Part shown: positions 35,295 to 45,039 of the stretch, piece by piece | How the letters are laid out: the number at the start of each line of letters is the position of its first letter | Numbering within the stretch: the first letter of the stretch is position 1 | Translations under genes and position numbers: made by a program | Assembly: GCF_010092445.1 (NCBI RefSeq) | Contig: NZ_CP048031.1 | Coordinates: forward strand, 372,001-436,000 | DNA: 64,000 bases | Direction: 5' to 3' | Source: Shewanella sp. Arc9-LZ | Lineage (GTDB): Bacteria > Pseudomonadota > Gammaproteobacteria > Enterobacterales > Shewanellaceae | The notes under the pieces: model-generated | The model's database searches: none | What the model saw: only the letters and a program-made list of their open reading frames with translations | Told to the model about the DNA's origin: nothing

Positions 35295-35316
35295 AATCAA
35301 TGTATTTTAAACCCTA

Positions 35317-37902
35317 TTATTGAAATAAATCTTCAGCAACATTGTCGATAAAAATATCGCCACTTTGCTGTGTTTCAGTAACATATTCTTTGGGTTCTGT
35401 ACCTTCAACAAAATACTCAAACTCGGTAGTGTGGTCTGTCTTGCGAGTCAATTTGCCAGTCGCTAAATCAATACGTGCAGATACAATTCCTTTTGGCGGG
35501 ATAACAGAAGGTTCAGGCGTACCAGACAGGGCCTTATTCATATAGTCATTCCAACCAGGACCAGCGGTTTTAGCACCCGCTTCCGCACCTGATATCTGAT
35601 CTGGTTCGCCGGTAGCCATCCAGCTTGAGCGTCCTAGCTGACGTCCATGGTCATCAAAGCCAACCCAGAAAGTTGCTGTAAGTGTAGGGTTAAAACCACT
35701 GAACCAAGTGTCTCGAGATTCGTTAGTTGTACCTGTTTTACCCGCAATGTCATGACGCTTAATTAATTTAGATGCACGCCAAGCTGTACCATTCCAACCA
35801 GTACCTTTGCTCCAGTCGCCGCCGCCCCAAATTACGCTCTTTAGCGCTTCAGTGATCAAAAATGCAGTTTGTTCTGAAACGACTCGCTTAGCAAAGCGAG
35901 CTTGTGGATTACTGCAAATGTTTTGTTCAGCGGTAATGGACGTTGCTTCAACTTCTCCATCTAATGTATCTACTGATGCTTCTGGAGTTTGCTGAGATAA
36001 TTCTTCAGCCATCGCAGCAAATGGATCTTCAATAACCACATCATCTTCAACAGAGGGGACTGGTTTGCTACATGCAATAGCGGGAATGGTTTGTTCAATC
36101 GTGTTGTCGTATGAGTCGGTCACGCGATCGATAAAGTAAGGTTCAACTAAATAACCACCATTTGCAAAGCTATTAAATGCAGTGGCGACCTGTAACGGTG
36201 TCACTGAAGGTGAACCCAATGCTAACGATTCATTTCGGGGTAAATCACTCGGATCAAAACCAAACTGTACTAGTTTTTTGATAGTGTCATCTAAGCCTGT
36301 GTGGCGCATCGCTCTGACTGACATAACGTTAATAGACTGAGCTAAACCGACACGTAAACGTGTTGGACCACCGTAAATGTCTGGTGAGTTTTTAGGACGC
36401 CACGCAGTGCCCTGACGGGTATCTGGTTTGTTAATCGGAGCGTTATTGATGAGCGTAGCCAGTGTGTAACCTTTTTCTAACGCAGCAGCATAAATAAAAG
36501 GTTTAATATTGGAACCTAATTGGCGTTTAGCTTGAGTCACTCGGTTGAATTGACTTTGACTAAAGCTAAATCCACCGACGAGGGTTTTAATCGCACCGTC
36601 ATGAGGTTCAAGTGACACTGTCGCACTAGAGACTTGTGGTATTTGAGACAATTGCCAATACTTACCATTATGACGGATCCACACTTGTTGACCAGCGGTC
36701 AAAATATCACTGGCTTGTTTTGGTGGTAAGCTTTGGCGTTTATCGCTTATAAACTTACGCGCCCATTTTAGGCCTTTCCATTCAAGTGTAATCAGTTCGC
36801 CCTTGTCATCCATTACCTGTGCTTGTTGATCTTGAACGCTTATAACTGCAGCGGGCATAATGCCCTGCATTGAGTCGGTGCGTTTTAACGTAGCGACAAT
36901 CTCATCATGGTCGAGCGGAGTATCAGTCCATAATTCAGTCACAAGACCACGGAATCCATGGCGTTGATCATAAGCAAAAACGTTGTCTCTTAGTGATTCC
37001 TGCGCCATCAATTGGAGTTCGGATGATATAGTGGTGTAGACATTGTAGCCGTTAGTATAGGCTGCTTCTTCACCGTATTTCTGGATCATGTAATCACGCG
37101 CCATTTCTGAAACATACGGAGCGTATAAATCAATTTCAGCACCATGGTATTTCGCGGTCGACGGGCTACTGATAGCCTCTTGATATTCTGCTTGAGTAAT
37201 ATTGCGTTTCTCTAGCATACGACTCAATACCCAATTACGACGAGATATCGCACGTGATTGGTTTCTAATTGGATTAGCTGCAGATGGAGCTTGTGGTAGG
37301 CCTGCTATCATTGCCATTTCTGGTAGTGTCAATTGGCTCAGTTCTTTACCATAATAGACTTGAGCAGCAGCACCAACACCATAAGCGCGGTTACCTAGGA
37401 ATGAACGATTTAAATAAAGAGCTAAAATTTCTTTTTTCGATAACGCCTTTTCAATTTTCAATGCAAGGAAGATTTCTTTTACTTTACGAATGTATGTTTT
37501 TTCGTTAGATAAGAAAAATCCTCGGGCAACCTGTTGTGTAATCGTACTTGCACCTTGGCTTTTCTTACCTGTTGTTATTAATATGATTGCCGCGCGGATA
37601 ATACCAATCGGATCAATACCATTATGTTCAAAAAAGCGCGCATCTTCAGTGTCGAGTACGGCATTAATTAACTGAAAGGGCACTTCTTCATACTCGACAG
37701 GTATGCGACGTTTCTCACCAAATTGAGAAATCAGTTTGCCATCGCGGCTGTAAATACGCAGCGGAGTTTGTAATTGGACCGTCTTTAGCGAATTAACATC
37801 GGGTAAGTCAGGTAGCACATAAAAGTAAGCGGCAGCTATAGCAGCAATGCCAAGTAGTGATAGGCTAAAAAATGCAATTAATAAACGTTTAAACCACTTC
37901 AC
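35317..37902 (-). CDS. mrcA: Penicillin-binding protein 1A
   Basis: An 861-aa class A PBP that polymerises and cross-links peptidoglycan. One N-terminal membrane helix, a GT51 glycosyltransferase domain (EDARFFEHNGID near 66-77, STITQQVARGFF), an OB-like insertion (about 310-420) and a transpeptidase domain with SxxK in GSNIKPF, SxN in QSINVMS and KTG in AGKTGTTNES. It is divergent from pilM, as in E. coli and Pseudomonas. The window also holds lpoA, the lipoprotein activator of this enzyme. Confidence 0.95.
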   Translation of the reverse strand: MKWFKRLLIAFFSLSLLGIAAIAAAYFYVLPDLPDVNSLKTVQLQTPLRIYSRDGKLISQFGEKRRIPVEYEEVPFQLINAVLDTEDARFFEHNGIDPIGIIRAAIILITTGKKSQGASTITQQVARGFFLSNEKTYIRKVKEIFLALKIEKALSKKEILALYLNRSFLGNRAYGVGAAAQVYYGKELSQLTLPEMAMIAGLPQAPSAANPIRNQSRAISRRNWVLSRMLEKRNITQAEYQEAISSPSTAKYHGAEIDLYAPYVSEMARDYMIQKYGEEAAYTNGYNVYTTISSELQLMAQESLRDNVFAYDQRHGFRGLVTELWTDTPLDHDEIVATLKRTDSMQGIMPAAVISVQDQQAQVMDDKGELITLEWKGLKWARKFISDKRQSLPPKQASDILTAGQQVWIRHNGKYWQLSQIPQVSSATVSLEPHDGAIKTLVGGFSFSQSQFNRVTQAKRQLGSNIKPFIYAAALEKGYTLATLINNAPINKPDTRQGTAWRPKNSPDIYGGPTRLRVGLAQSINVMSVRAMRHTGLDDTIKKLVQFGFDPSDLPRNESLALGSPSVTPLQVATAFNSFANGGYLVEPYFIDRVTDSYDNTIEQTIPAIACSKPVPSVEDDVVIEDPFAAMAEELSQQTPEASVDTLDGEVEATSITAEQNICSNPQARFAKRVVSEQTAFLITEALKSVIWGGGDWSKGTGWNGTAWRASKLIKRHDIAGKTGTTNESRDTWFSGFNPTLTATFWVGFDDHGRQLGRSSWMATGEPDQISGAEAGAKTAGPGWNDYMNKALSGTPEPSVIPPKGIVSARIDLATGKLTRKTDHTTEFEYFVEGTEPKEYVTETQQSGDIFIDNVAEDLFQ

Positions 37903-38088
37903 TCAATAATTCCAGATAAATCAAAAATAGTAGCGGTAGTATATAAGCGGGAGAGTTTTTGGTGAAGTAAAACATGAAATAACTAAATATAATTTGTAAA
38001 ATGCTGAAACATTTTATACAAATACTTATAACGAGTTGATTATGTGCTAATCTCTTAGAAAATAATAATAGAATTGTGATGACGGACT

Positions 38089-39168
38089 ATGCTTTCTAAA
38101 TTGTGGAAGCGTCAAGCACCTCAGATGGTTGGGATTGATATTGGGTCCCATGAAATAAAAGCCATTTTGTTGAGCAAGACTGCGGATGGATATAAAATTC
38201 AAAATCATGCGTCAGTTCCTGTTAGAAAGGGAGCTGTGGTCGATCATGATATTCGTGATACTGAAGCGGTAATTGAGTCGCTAAGACAGATTCGACGGGG
38301 TTTACCTAAATCCCTAAAGTTTGCAGCTGTCGCGGTTTCTGGCTCTGCCGTTATGACTAAAGTCATTTATATGGATGCAGCGTTAAATGAAGAGGAGATG
38401 GAAGCTCAAATTGAAATTGAAGCTGACAATCTTATTCCTTATTCACTTGATGAAGTCAGCATCGATTTTGAAAGGCTTAACCCGAATATTACCGACCCAA
38501 CCAAAGTTAACGTATTACTGAGCGCATGCCGCACAGAAAATATTGATTCACGTGTAGACTCTTTGGATGCCATTGAACTAGACGTTAAAGTTGTTGATGT
38601 GGAAGCTTATGCACTTGGACGCTCTGCAGAATTAATTTATGGTCAGTTACCTGATGGCGCTAAAGATAAATCAATCGCCATGGTTGATATCGGCGCCAAT
38701 ATGACCACATTCTCTGTGGTTGAAAATGGTGACACGACGTTTATACGTGAGCAAGCTTTTGGCGGTGAGTTATTCACTCAGTCAATTGTGTCATTTTATG
38801 GGATGCCCCATGATGAGGCTGAACGCGCTAAGATTACTGGACAATTACCGCGTAATTATATGTTCGAAGTTTTATCTCCGTTTCAAATGCAATTGTTACA
38901 ACAAATTAAACGAACTTTACAAATATATTGTACTGCCAGTGGACGTGAAAAAGTTGACTATATCGTTTTGTGTGGTGGTACAGCTAAGCTAGAAGGAATG
39001 GTTGAATTACTAACTAACGAGTTAGGCACTCATACCATAGTTGCAGATCCTTTTCAGGGGTGTTTGCATGCAGATGATGTTATGAAAAGTCAACTTCAAC
39101 CTAATATGAGTAAATATATGGTGGCATGTGGTCTTGCGCTAAGGAGTTATGCTCAATGGCGAACATAA
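38089..39168 (+). CDS. pilM: Type IV pilus assembly protein PilM
   Basis: A 359-aa actin-like ATPase that binds the N-terminus of PilN in the cytosol and links the pilus motor to the inner-membrane alignment complex. The actin-fold phosphate loop MVGIDIGSHEIKAILL (about 13-28) and the ADIGANMT-like MVDIGANMTTFSVV are present. It is the first gene of pilMNOPQ; the imperfect inverted repeat at about 37994-38020 lies in its upstream region. Confidence 0.93.
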   Translation: MLSKLWKRQAPQMVGIDIGSHEIKAILLSKTADGYKIQNHASVPVRKGAVVDHDIRDTEAVIESLRQIRRGLPKSLKFAAVAVSGSAVMTKVIYMDAALNEEEMEAQIEIEADNLIPYSLDEVSIDFERLNPNITDPTKVNVLLSACRTENIDSRVDSLDAIELDVKVVDVEAYALGRSAELIYGQLPDGAKDKSIAMVDIGANMTTFSVVENGDTTFIREQAFGGELFTQSIVSFYGMPHDEAERAKITGQLPRNYMFEVLSPFQMQLLQQIKRTLQIYCTASGREKVDYIVLCGGTAKLEGMVELLTNELGTHTIVADPFQGCLHADDVMKSQLQPNMSKYMVACGLALRSYAQWRT

Positions 39169-39740
39169 ACTTATTACCTTGGCGTGAAGAAGCTAGAGAG
39201 AAGCAAAAACGCGATTTTATCGGTATTTTAGCGTTAGTTTTTTTAGTGACATCACTTGTAGTATATTTATTTTTGGGTTTTCTAGAGGTTGTCACTGATG
39301 ATCAGCGTCAGCGTAATGCATATTTAGTATCAGAAATTACCTTACTTGATACCCAAATAGCAGAAATTAGAAAAATTACCGAACGTAAAAAAGATATTGA
39401 ACGTCGAACTGAAATTATTCTCAACTTACAGCAGTCGCGTAATTTACCTACTCATGTTTTAGATGAATTAGTCCGAATAGTGCCACCGGGTATTTATCTT
39501 TCAAGTATAGAGAAAAAAGGTAGCGTGTTATTAATCGAAGGACGAAGCGAATCAAATAATAACGTCGCGAATATGATGAGAAAAGTTAAAACATCTTCTT
39601 ATCTTAACGATCCGAGTATGCAATCGATTGTGACGCAAAATGAAGAATTAAGACAGTTACAGCGGTTTAAATTACGTGTCACTATCCGTGATGATTCACA
39701 AGTCACTAATGTTGATCCGAACCAAGGAGCGAGAAAATGA
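39156..39740 (+). CDS. pilN: Type IV pilus assembly protein PilN
   Basis: A 194-aa inner-membrane protein: the cytosolic INLLPWRE motif (residues 4-11) that docks on PilM, one membrane helix (about 23-42), a coiled coil and a periplasmic ferredoxin-like domain. I chose the ATG at 39156 with AAGGAG 9 nt upstream; it overlaps the end of pilM by 13 nt, while the longest frame starts ten codons earlier without family similarity. Confidence 0.93.
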   Translation: MANINLLPWREEAREKQKRDFIGILALVFLVTSLVVYLFLGFLEVVTDDQRQRNAYLVSEITLLDTQIAEIRKITERKKDIERRTEIILNLQQSRNLPTHVLDELVRIVPPGIYLSSIEKKGSVLLIEGRSESNNNVANMMRKVKTSSYLNDPSMQSIVTQNEELRQLQRFKLRVTIRDDSQVTNVDPNQGARK

Positions 39741-40354
39741 ATCTCGACCTAGATCAATTTAACGATATCGATTTTGAAAATATTGGTGGTTGGCCCAAGC
39801 TGGTAAAAATTGTCTTTGCTGCATTTTTATCTGTGTGTGTTATCGGTGCTAGTTATTATTTGTTTATTTCAGATTCGATCGATCAAATGGAAGCGGAACA
39901 GCAAAAAGAAATTCAACTTCGTGAAGATTTTGAAACTAAATATCGTTTAGCAGCTAATCTTAAGCTATACCGTGAACAATTAGACGTGATGGAGGTGCAG
40001 TTTGCCGAATTGCTTAAAATGCTACCATCCGAAAATGAAATGCCAGGTTTATTAGATGATTTAACATTTGTTGCAACAGATGCTGGCCTCAGAATTAATA
40101 GCCTAGATTGGGATGATGAAATTGAACGTGATTTCTATATTGAATTTCCGATAAAGATGTCAGTAGTAGGTGATTATCATCAAATGGGTAATATGGTCAG
40201 TGGTGTTGCCAAATTACCTCGAATTGTCAGTTTGCATGATTTTACTATCAAGCAGAACGATGCCGGTGGATTATCAATGGATATTCTCGCCAAAACGTAT
40301 CGTTTTAAAGAAGGGGCTGAATTAACGAAACAGGCCGATAAGGGGCAGAAATAA
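39737..40354 (+). CDS. pilO: Type IV pilus assembly protein PilO
   Basis: A 205-aa protein with a cytosolic N-terminus, one membrane helix (about 27-47), a coiled coil (about 50-90) and a periplasmic ferredoxin-like domain. It heterodimerises with PilN in the alignment complex. It overlaps pilN and pilP by 4 nt and 1 nt. Confidence 0.92.
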   Translation: MNLDLDQFNDIDFENIGGWPKLVKIVFAAFLSVCVIGASYYLFISDSIDQMEAEQQKEIQLREDFETKYRLAANLKLYREQLDVMEVQFAELLKMLPSENEMPGLLDDLTFVATDAGLRINSLDWDDEIERDFYIEFPIKMSVVGDYHQMGNMVSGVAKLPRIVSLHDFTIKQNDAGGLSMDILAKTYRFKEGAELTKQADKGQK

Positions 40355-40872
40355 TGAAATTTTTGCCTTTATTGTTATCAATGGTGTTTTTATTGAGTGG
40401 TTGTATTGGCGAACGCAGCGATTTAGAGCTATTTGTTACTACTACAAAGGCGCAACACGTTGCCCGTATACCACCATTAAAGCAAACACCGAAGTTTGAA
40501 CATTTTGCTTATCAAGCTGAATTAATGCGCAGTCCTTTTGTTCCACCATCAAGGGAATTGACAGAAGAGGTGATTGATACATCTAGAGATTGTTTACAAC
40601 CAGACTTGAAACGTCGCAAAGGTCGCTTAGAAACTTATGCATTAGACAATTTAAGAATGCGCGGAACATTGAGTGAAGAGAGTACTATTTGGGCTTTAGT
40701 CGAATCTAGTGATGCCAATGTTTATCGCATGGGTGTAGGTGAGTATTTAGGGCTTTATCATGGCCGAATTGCTAAAGTAACGCCGCAATTTATCGAAATT
40801 ATAGAATTAATCCCTGATGGTTCAGGTTGTTGGGCAGAAAGATCCAGCAATTTAGAATTATCAGGAAAATAA
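40354..40872 (+). CDS. pilP: Type IV pilus lipoprotein PilP
   Basis: A 172-aa lipoprotein: signal peptide with lipobox LLSGC (Cys at about 17), a flexible segment, and a C-terminal beta domain (about 85-165) that binds PilQ. It bridges PilN/PilO and the secretin. Starts one base into the pilO stop (TAATG). Confidence 0.92.
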   Translation: MKFLPLLLSMVFLLSGCIGERSDLELFVTTTKAQHVARIPPLKQTPKFEHFAYQAELMRSPFVPPSRELTEEVIDTSRDCLQPDLKRRKGRLETYALDNLRMRGTLSEESTIWALVESSDANVYRMGVGEYLGLYHGRIAKVTPQFIEIIELIPDGSGCWAERSSNLELSGK

Positions 40873-40893
40873 CGTGCGAAGGATGAGAGAATA

Positions 40894-42942
40894 ATGGAAT
40901 CTTCTGCCGCGATAAAAAAAGCAATAACAAAGTTATTATTTTTTAGAGCGTTTTTAGGCGCAGTATTATTAATGGGTTTAATACCTAGTGCGATAGCTGC
41001 TAATCGTCTTATGGACGTCAAATATCATTCAATGGTTGATCACCAATTAGAATTAGAGTTAATTTTTGAATCATCAATAGTGTCACCGTCTGTGGATTTA
41101 TCTGCAGACCCAGCAGAAATTATGTTGAATTTCTCAGACACTATTTCTAATTTAAATAAAAGTAAAATTCCGATAAACGCTGTTGGTGTAATAGAGTTAA
41201 CTACACAACAACAAGGTGGCGATTTACAAATCATTGTTGCAATGTCTAACGTAAAACCATATCAAGGTAAAATTGTTGGTAATAGTTATAGATTAACTAT
41301 TAATGATGATGTGTCTGGTCCGGTAGAAGCAAACAATCCATTTGTTAATGGTATTAGTAGTATTGATTTTCGCCGCAATAAAACCGGCGGTGGAGAAATA
41401 TTATTCAATCTTAGCAATCGTTCTGTAGCGGCGAATGTAGAACAAGTTGGTTCAAAGCTTGAAATAAAACTTTATAACACCGATATTGGCAATGACTTAC
41501 TTTACGTTATGGATGTACAAGACTTTGCTACACCGGTAAATAGTTTTGAAACATTTAAAGATGATTTAACTGCCCGTATTTTGGTGGATGTTGATGGCAA
41601 CTATGATTATAACTACCGCCAAGATGGCAATGTGTTTAAAGTTAGCGTCGATAAAGTTGAGCGTGTCTCTGTCGCTAAAGAGGCAAAGAAATATAATGGT
41701 CGTTCATTATCACTAAACTTCCAAAATATTTCAGTGCGTACTGTGTTGCAAATTATTGCTGATTATAACAACTTTAACCTAGTGACCAGCGATACCGTTG
41801 AAGGTGAGATTACCTTACGTTTAGATGATGTGCCTTGGGATCAAGCTTTAGATCTTATATTGCAAACTAAAGGTCTCGACAAGCGTATTGAAGGCAATAT
41901 TTTAATGGTGGCACCGAGTGAAGAGCTTGCCATTCGCGAAAGTAACGATCTGAAGAATCGCCAAGAAGTAAAAGAGTTAGCACCACTATATTCTGAATAC
42001 TTACAAATAAACTATGCTAAAGCGATCGATATTGCCGAGTTACTTAAAACTACGGATTCAACGTTATTATCATCTCGTGGTAGTGTTGCTGTTGATGAAC
42101 GTACAAATACGTTACTGGTAAAAGATACGGCTGAGATTTTAGAAAACGTACACCGCTTAATAGAAGTATTAGACATTCCTATTAAACAAGTGCTAATCGA
42201 AGCGCGTATGGTGACAGTGAAAGACGACGTATCTGAAGATCTCGGGATTCGCTGGGGCATAACCGATCAACAAGGTTCTAAGGGCACATCTGGCACCATT
42301 GGAGGAGCAACGAGTATTGCTAACGGTACTATTCCAAGCATTGACGATCGCCTCAATGTTAATTTACCGGCAGCAGCAAGCTCGGCGACCAGTATCGCTT
42401 TCCATGTGGCTAAATTGGCAGACGGTACAGTACTCGATTTAGAATTAAGTGCATTAGAGCAAGAAAACAAAGGTGAGATCATTGCCAGCCCACGTATTAC
42501 CACATCTAACCAGAAGTCGGCATACATTGAGCAAGGTGTTGAAATCCCATACGTTGAGTCAGCATCAAGCGGCGCAACAACAGTGACCTTTAAGAAGGCG
42601 GTGTTATCGCTACGTGTGACTCCACAAATAACTCCAGATGACCGGGTTATCCTAGATCTTGAAATTACCCAAGATTCTCAAGGAACAACGGTTGCTACAG
42701 CAACGGGTGAAGCGGTTGCGATTGATACTCAGCGTATTGGTACTCAGGTACTCGTAGATAATGGCGAAACGATTGTGTTAGGTGGTATTTACCAGCAAAA
42801 CCTCATTAGCCGAGTAAGCAAAGTTCCGGTTCTGGGTGATATTCCGTTAGTTGGCTTCTTATTTAGAAATTCAACCGACACAAATGAGCGCCAAGAGCTA
42901 TTAATTTTTGTAACCCCTAAGATTGTTGCTGACAAACGTTAA
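40894..42942 (+). CDS. pilQ: Type IV pilus secretin PilQ
   Basis: A 682-aa outer-membrane secretin through which the pilus leaves the cell. After a signal segment (about 14-33) come AMIN domains (about 35-260), a secretin N0/STN domain (about 275-345), an N1 domain (about 365-440) and the C-terminal secretin pore (about 500-680) with the VPVLGDIPLVGFLFR motif. Last gene of the pil operon, followed by a terminator. Confidence 0.94.
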   Translation: MESSAAIKKAITKLLFFRAFLGAVLLMGLIPSAIAANRLMDVKYHSMVDHQLELELIFESSIVSPSVDLSADPAEIMLNFSDTISNLNKSKIPINAVGVIELTTQQQGGDLQIIVAMSNVKPYQGKIVGNSYRLTINDDVSGPVEANNPFVNGISSIDFRRNKTGGGEILFNLSNRSVAANVEQVGSKLEIKLYNTDIGNDLLYVMDVQDFATPVNSFETFKDDLTARILVDVDGNYDYNYRQDGNVFKVSVDKVERVSVAKEAKKYNGRSLSLNFQNISVRTVLQIIADYNNFNLVTSDTVEGEITLRLDDVPWDQALDLILQTKGLDKRIEGNILMVAPSEELAIRESNDLKNRQEVKELAPLYSEYLQINYAKAIDIAELLKTTDSTLLSSRGSVAVDERTNTLLVKDTAEILENVHRLIEVLDIPIKQVLIEARMVTVKDDVSEDLGIRWGITDQQGSKGTSGTIGGATSIANGTIPSIDDRLNVNLPAAASSATSIAFHVAKLADGTVLDLELSALEQENKGEIIASPRITTSNQKSAYIEQGVEIPYVESASSGATTVTFKKAVLSLRVTPQITPDDRVILDLEITQDSQGTTVATATGEAVAIDTQRIGTQVLVDNGETIVLGGIYQQNLISRVSKVPVLGDIPLVGFLFRNSTDTNERQELLIFVTPKIVADKR

Positions 42943-42966
42943 TTTTTTACACGCTATAGCAATAAT

Positions 42967-42997
42967 AAAAAGCCAGCTACTTAATTGCTGGCTTTTT
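42967..42997 (+). terminator. Terminator of pilMNOPQ
   Basis: Perfect 11-bp stem (42967-42977 with 42987-42997), 9-nt loop, followed by a further T. It lies 25 bp after the pilQ stop codon. Confidence 0.9.
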
Positions 42998-43388
42998 TAT
43001 GACAGTGATTTATGGGGGAGTAATGGCTAAATGCGTTAAATAGCGCATCACTAAACGTTACTCCAATCGAACAAATTATCGTTTTAGTGGTAATCATGGC
43101 AACTTCCTTAAAGTTTTAAGGTATTAACTTTAATTAGATAGTGCAGTGCTAATCGGCCTATAGTCTTTGTATTAACAAAGACTTAATCGAAAACATTACC
43201 TTTTATTTGAGGTTTTAAACATCAGTGACATAATAAAATCATGATAAATAGCTGTGATGACTTGCAAGCGGTAGCCCTTAACTGAGATAATCCTCCGTCA
43301 AGTCTCATTAGAGCAAGGTTAAATTATAGGTCGGCTTGAGTTTAAGTCGATAAGGCATTCTTTCATATAAGATTCAGACGTATACGAA
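42998..43388 (+). other. Structured leader region upstream of aroK
   Basis: About 390 bp without a gene. It holds a two-part stem (43017-43025 with 43056-43064, inner 43031-43037 with 43042-43048) and a 9-bp hairpin with a 4-nt loop (43162-43170 with 43175-43183), neither followed by a T run. It must also contain the aroKB promoter. Confidence 0.5.
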
Positions 43389-43904
43389 ATGGCTGAAAAA
43401 CGCAATATTTTTCTGGTAGGCCCTATGGGCGCAGGTAAAAGCACAATTGGTCGCCATCTGGCGCAAATGCTGCATTTAGATTTCCACGATTCAGATCATG
43501 AGATTGAACAACGTACCGGTGCAGATATTGCCTGGGTGTTTGACGTCGAAGGTGAGGAAGGCTTCCGTAGACGTGAAGCTCAAGTCATCGGTGATCTTTC
43601 AGAAAGGCAAGGTATCGTTCTCGCGACAGGTGGTGGTTCTGTTCAGAGTAAAGATATCCGCAACTATCTTTCTGCTCGAGGTATAGTGGTTTACTTAGAA
43701 ACAACTATCGACAAACAAGTCGCGCGCACTCAGCGTGATAAGCGTCGCCCGTTGTTACAAGTAGATGATCCACGTGAAGTGCTTGAAAGCTTAGCGGAAA
43801 TTCGCAACCCTCTATATGAGGAAATTGCGGATGTTATCGTTAAGACTGATGAGCAAAGCGCGAAAATCGTCGCAAACCAAATTATCGAGCAACTTGGCTT
43901 TTAG
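43389..43904 (+). CDS. aroK: Shikimate kinase I
   Basis: A 171-aa P-loop kinase ([12 protein letters not shown] at about 11-22) that phosphorylates shikimate at O3 in the chorismate pathway. Shikimate-binding residues D34 and R58 regions ([20 protein letters not shown]) and GGGSV are present. Start of the aroKB-damX-dam run, 8 bp before aroB. The pathway feeds tyrosine and phenylalanine, the probable substrate of the ammonia-lyase in the pigment operon. Confidence 0.95.
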   Translation: MAEKRNIFLVGPMGAGKSTIGRHLAQMLHLDFHDSDHEIEQRTGADIAWVFDVEGEEGFRRREAQVIGDLSERQGIVLATGGGSVQSKDIRNYLSARGIVVYLETTIDKQVARTQRDKRRPLLQVDDPREVLESLAEIRNPLYEEIADVIVKTDEQSAKIVANQIIEQLGF

Positions 43905-43912
43905 GTAACAAC

Positions 43913-44989
43913 ATGCAACAGATTCAGGTTCAATTAGGTGATAGAAGTTACCCCATTTATATTGGCCAGGATTTGATGAATGATAGCGGGCTATTTGCTC
44001 GCTACCTAACAAACAAAAAAGCCTTAATTGTTTCAAATGACACCATTGCTCCGTTGTATCTTCAACAGATACAACAAGCGATGAGCGCTTGCGCGCGCAT
44101 TGAAACGGTTATTTTGCCGGATGGCGAAAAATTTAAAGATTTACAACATCTAGATTATATTTTTACCGCATTACTTGAGCATAACTTTGCCCGAGACTCG
44201 GTATTAGTCGCACTAGGTGGTGGTGTTGTTGGTGATATGACTGGTTTCGCGGCTGCGTGTTATCAGCGTGGAATTGAGTTTATTCAAGTGCCAACTACAT
44301 TACTGTCCCAAGTTGATTCTTCAGTTGGTGGTAAAACGGCTGTTAATCATCCTCTTGGGAAAAATATGATTGGTGCATTTTATCAGCCTAAATCAGTGAT
44401 TATCGATACGCTTTGCTTACAGACATTACCCGCAAATGAGTTTGCTGCAGGTATGGCTGAAGTGATTAAGTACGGTATTATTTGGGATGCTGACTTTTTC
44501 CAGTGGCTTGAAGCAAATGTAGATGCGTTAAAATCGCTTCAAACTGACGCGTTAAATTATGCTATTGCTAAATGTTGTCAGATTAAAGCAGATGTTGTCG
44601 CACAAGATGAAACTGAACAAGGTGTAAGAGCGTTATTAAACCTTGGGCATACCTTCGGGCATGCTATCGAAGCTGAAATGGGCTACGGTGTTTGGTTACA
44701 TGGCGAAGCTGTCTCTGCTGGTACCGTTTTAGCGGCTCAAACAGCATGTAAGCTCAATCTATTAGATGAGCAAAGTGTCGAGCGTATTTGTCGATTGATG
44801 CAAGCGTTTGATTTACCTATAACGGCTCCAGAGTCGATGGGTTTTGAACAGTTTATCAAGCATATGCGTCGAGATAAAAAAGTATTAGGTGGTAAAATCC
44901 GCTTAGTATTACCTACAGAAATAGGCAAAGCTGATGTCTTTAGTGATGTGAGTGAAGACTTATTGAAACGGGTTATTAGCTGCGTATAA
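43913..44989 (+). CDS. aroB: 3-dehydroquinate synthase
   Basis: A 358-aa NAD- and metal-dependent enzyme that cyclises DAHP to 3-dehydroquinate. The NAD-binding [13 protein letters not shown] (about 102-114), the [16 protein letters not shown] block (about 139-154) and the metal-ligand motifs E (AEVIKYG), GHTFGHA and WLHGEAV are visible. Full length; coupled to aroK. Confidence 0.96.
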   Translation: MQQIQVQLGDRSYPIYIGQDLMNDSGLFARYLTNKKALIVSNDTIAPLYLQQIQQAMSACARIETVILPDGEKFKDLQHLDYIFTALLEHNFARDSVLVALGGGVVGDMTGFAAACYQRGIEFIQVPTTLLSQVDSSVGGKTAVNHPLGKNMIGAFYQPKSVIIDTLCLQTLPANEFAAGMAEVIKYGIIWDADFFQWLEANVDALKSLQTDALNYAIAKCCQIKADVVAQDETEQGVRALLNLGHTFGHAIEAEMGYGVWLHGEAVSAGTVLAAQTACKLNLLDEQSVERICRLMQAFDLPITAPESMGFEQFIKHMRRDKKVLGGKIRLVLPTEIGKADVFSDVSEDLLKRVISCV

Positions 44990-45039
44990 ATTATTCCGCA
45001 TATAACTATGCTAGCTATAAATTATAGTGTGGTGAATCA

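Noticed and set aside
43023..43043. A six-codon leader peptide ahead of aroK
   Set aside because: The frame has no aromatic codons and no ribosome-binding site beyond a G run that belongs to a stem; attenuation is not supported.
43162..43183. A terminator between pilQ and aroK
   Set aside because: The 9-bp hairpin is not followed by a T run on either strand; the real terminator is at 42967-42997.
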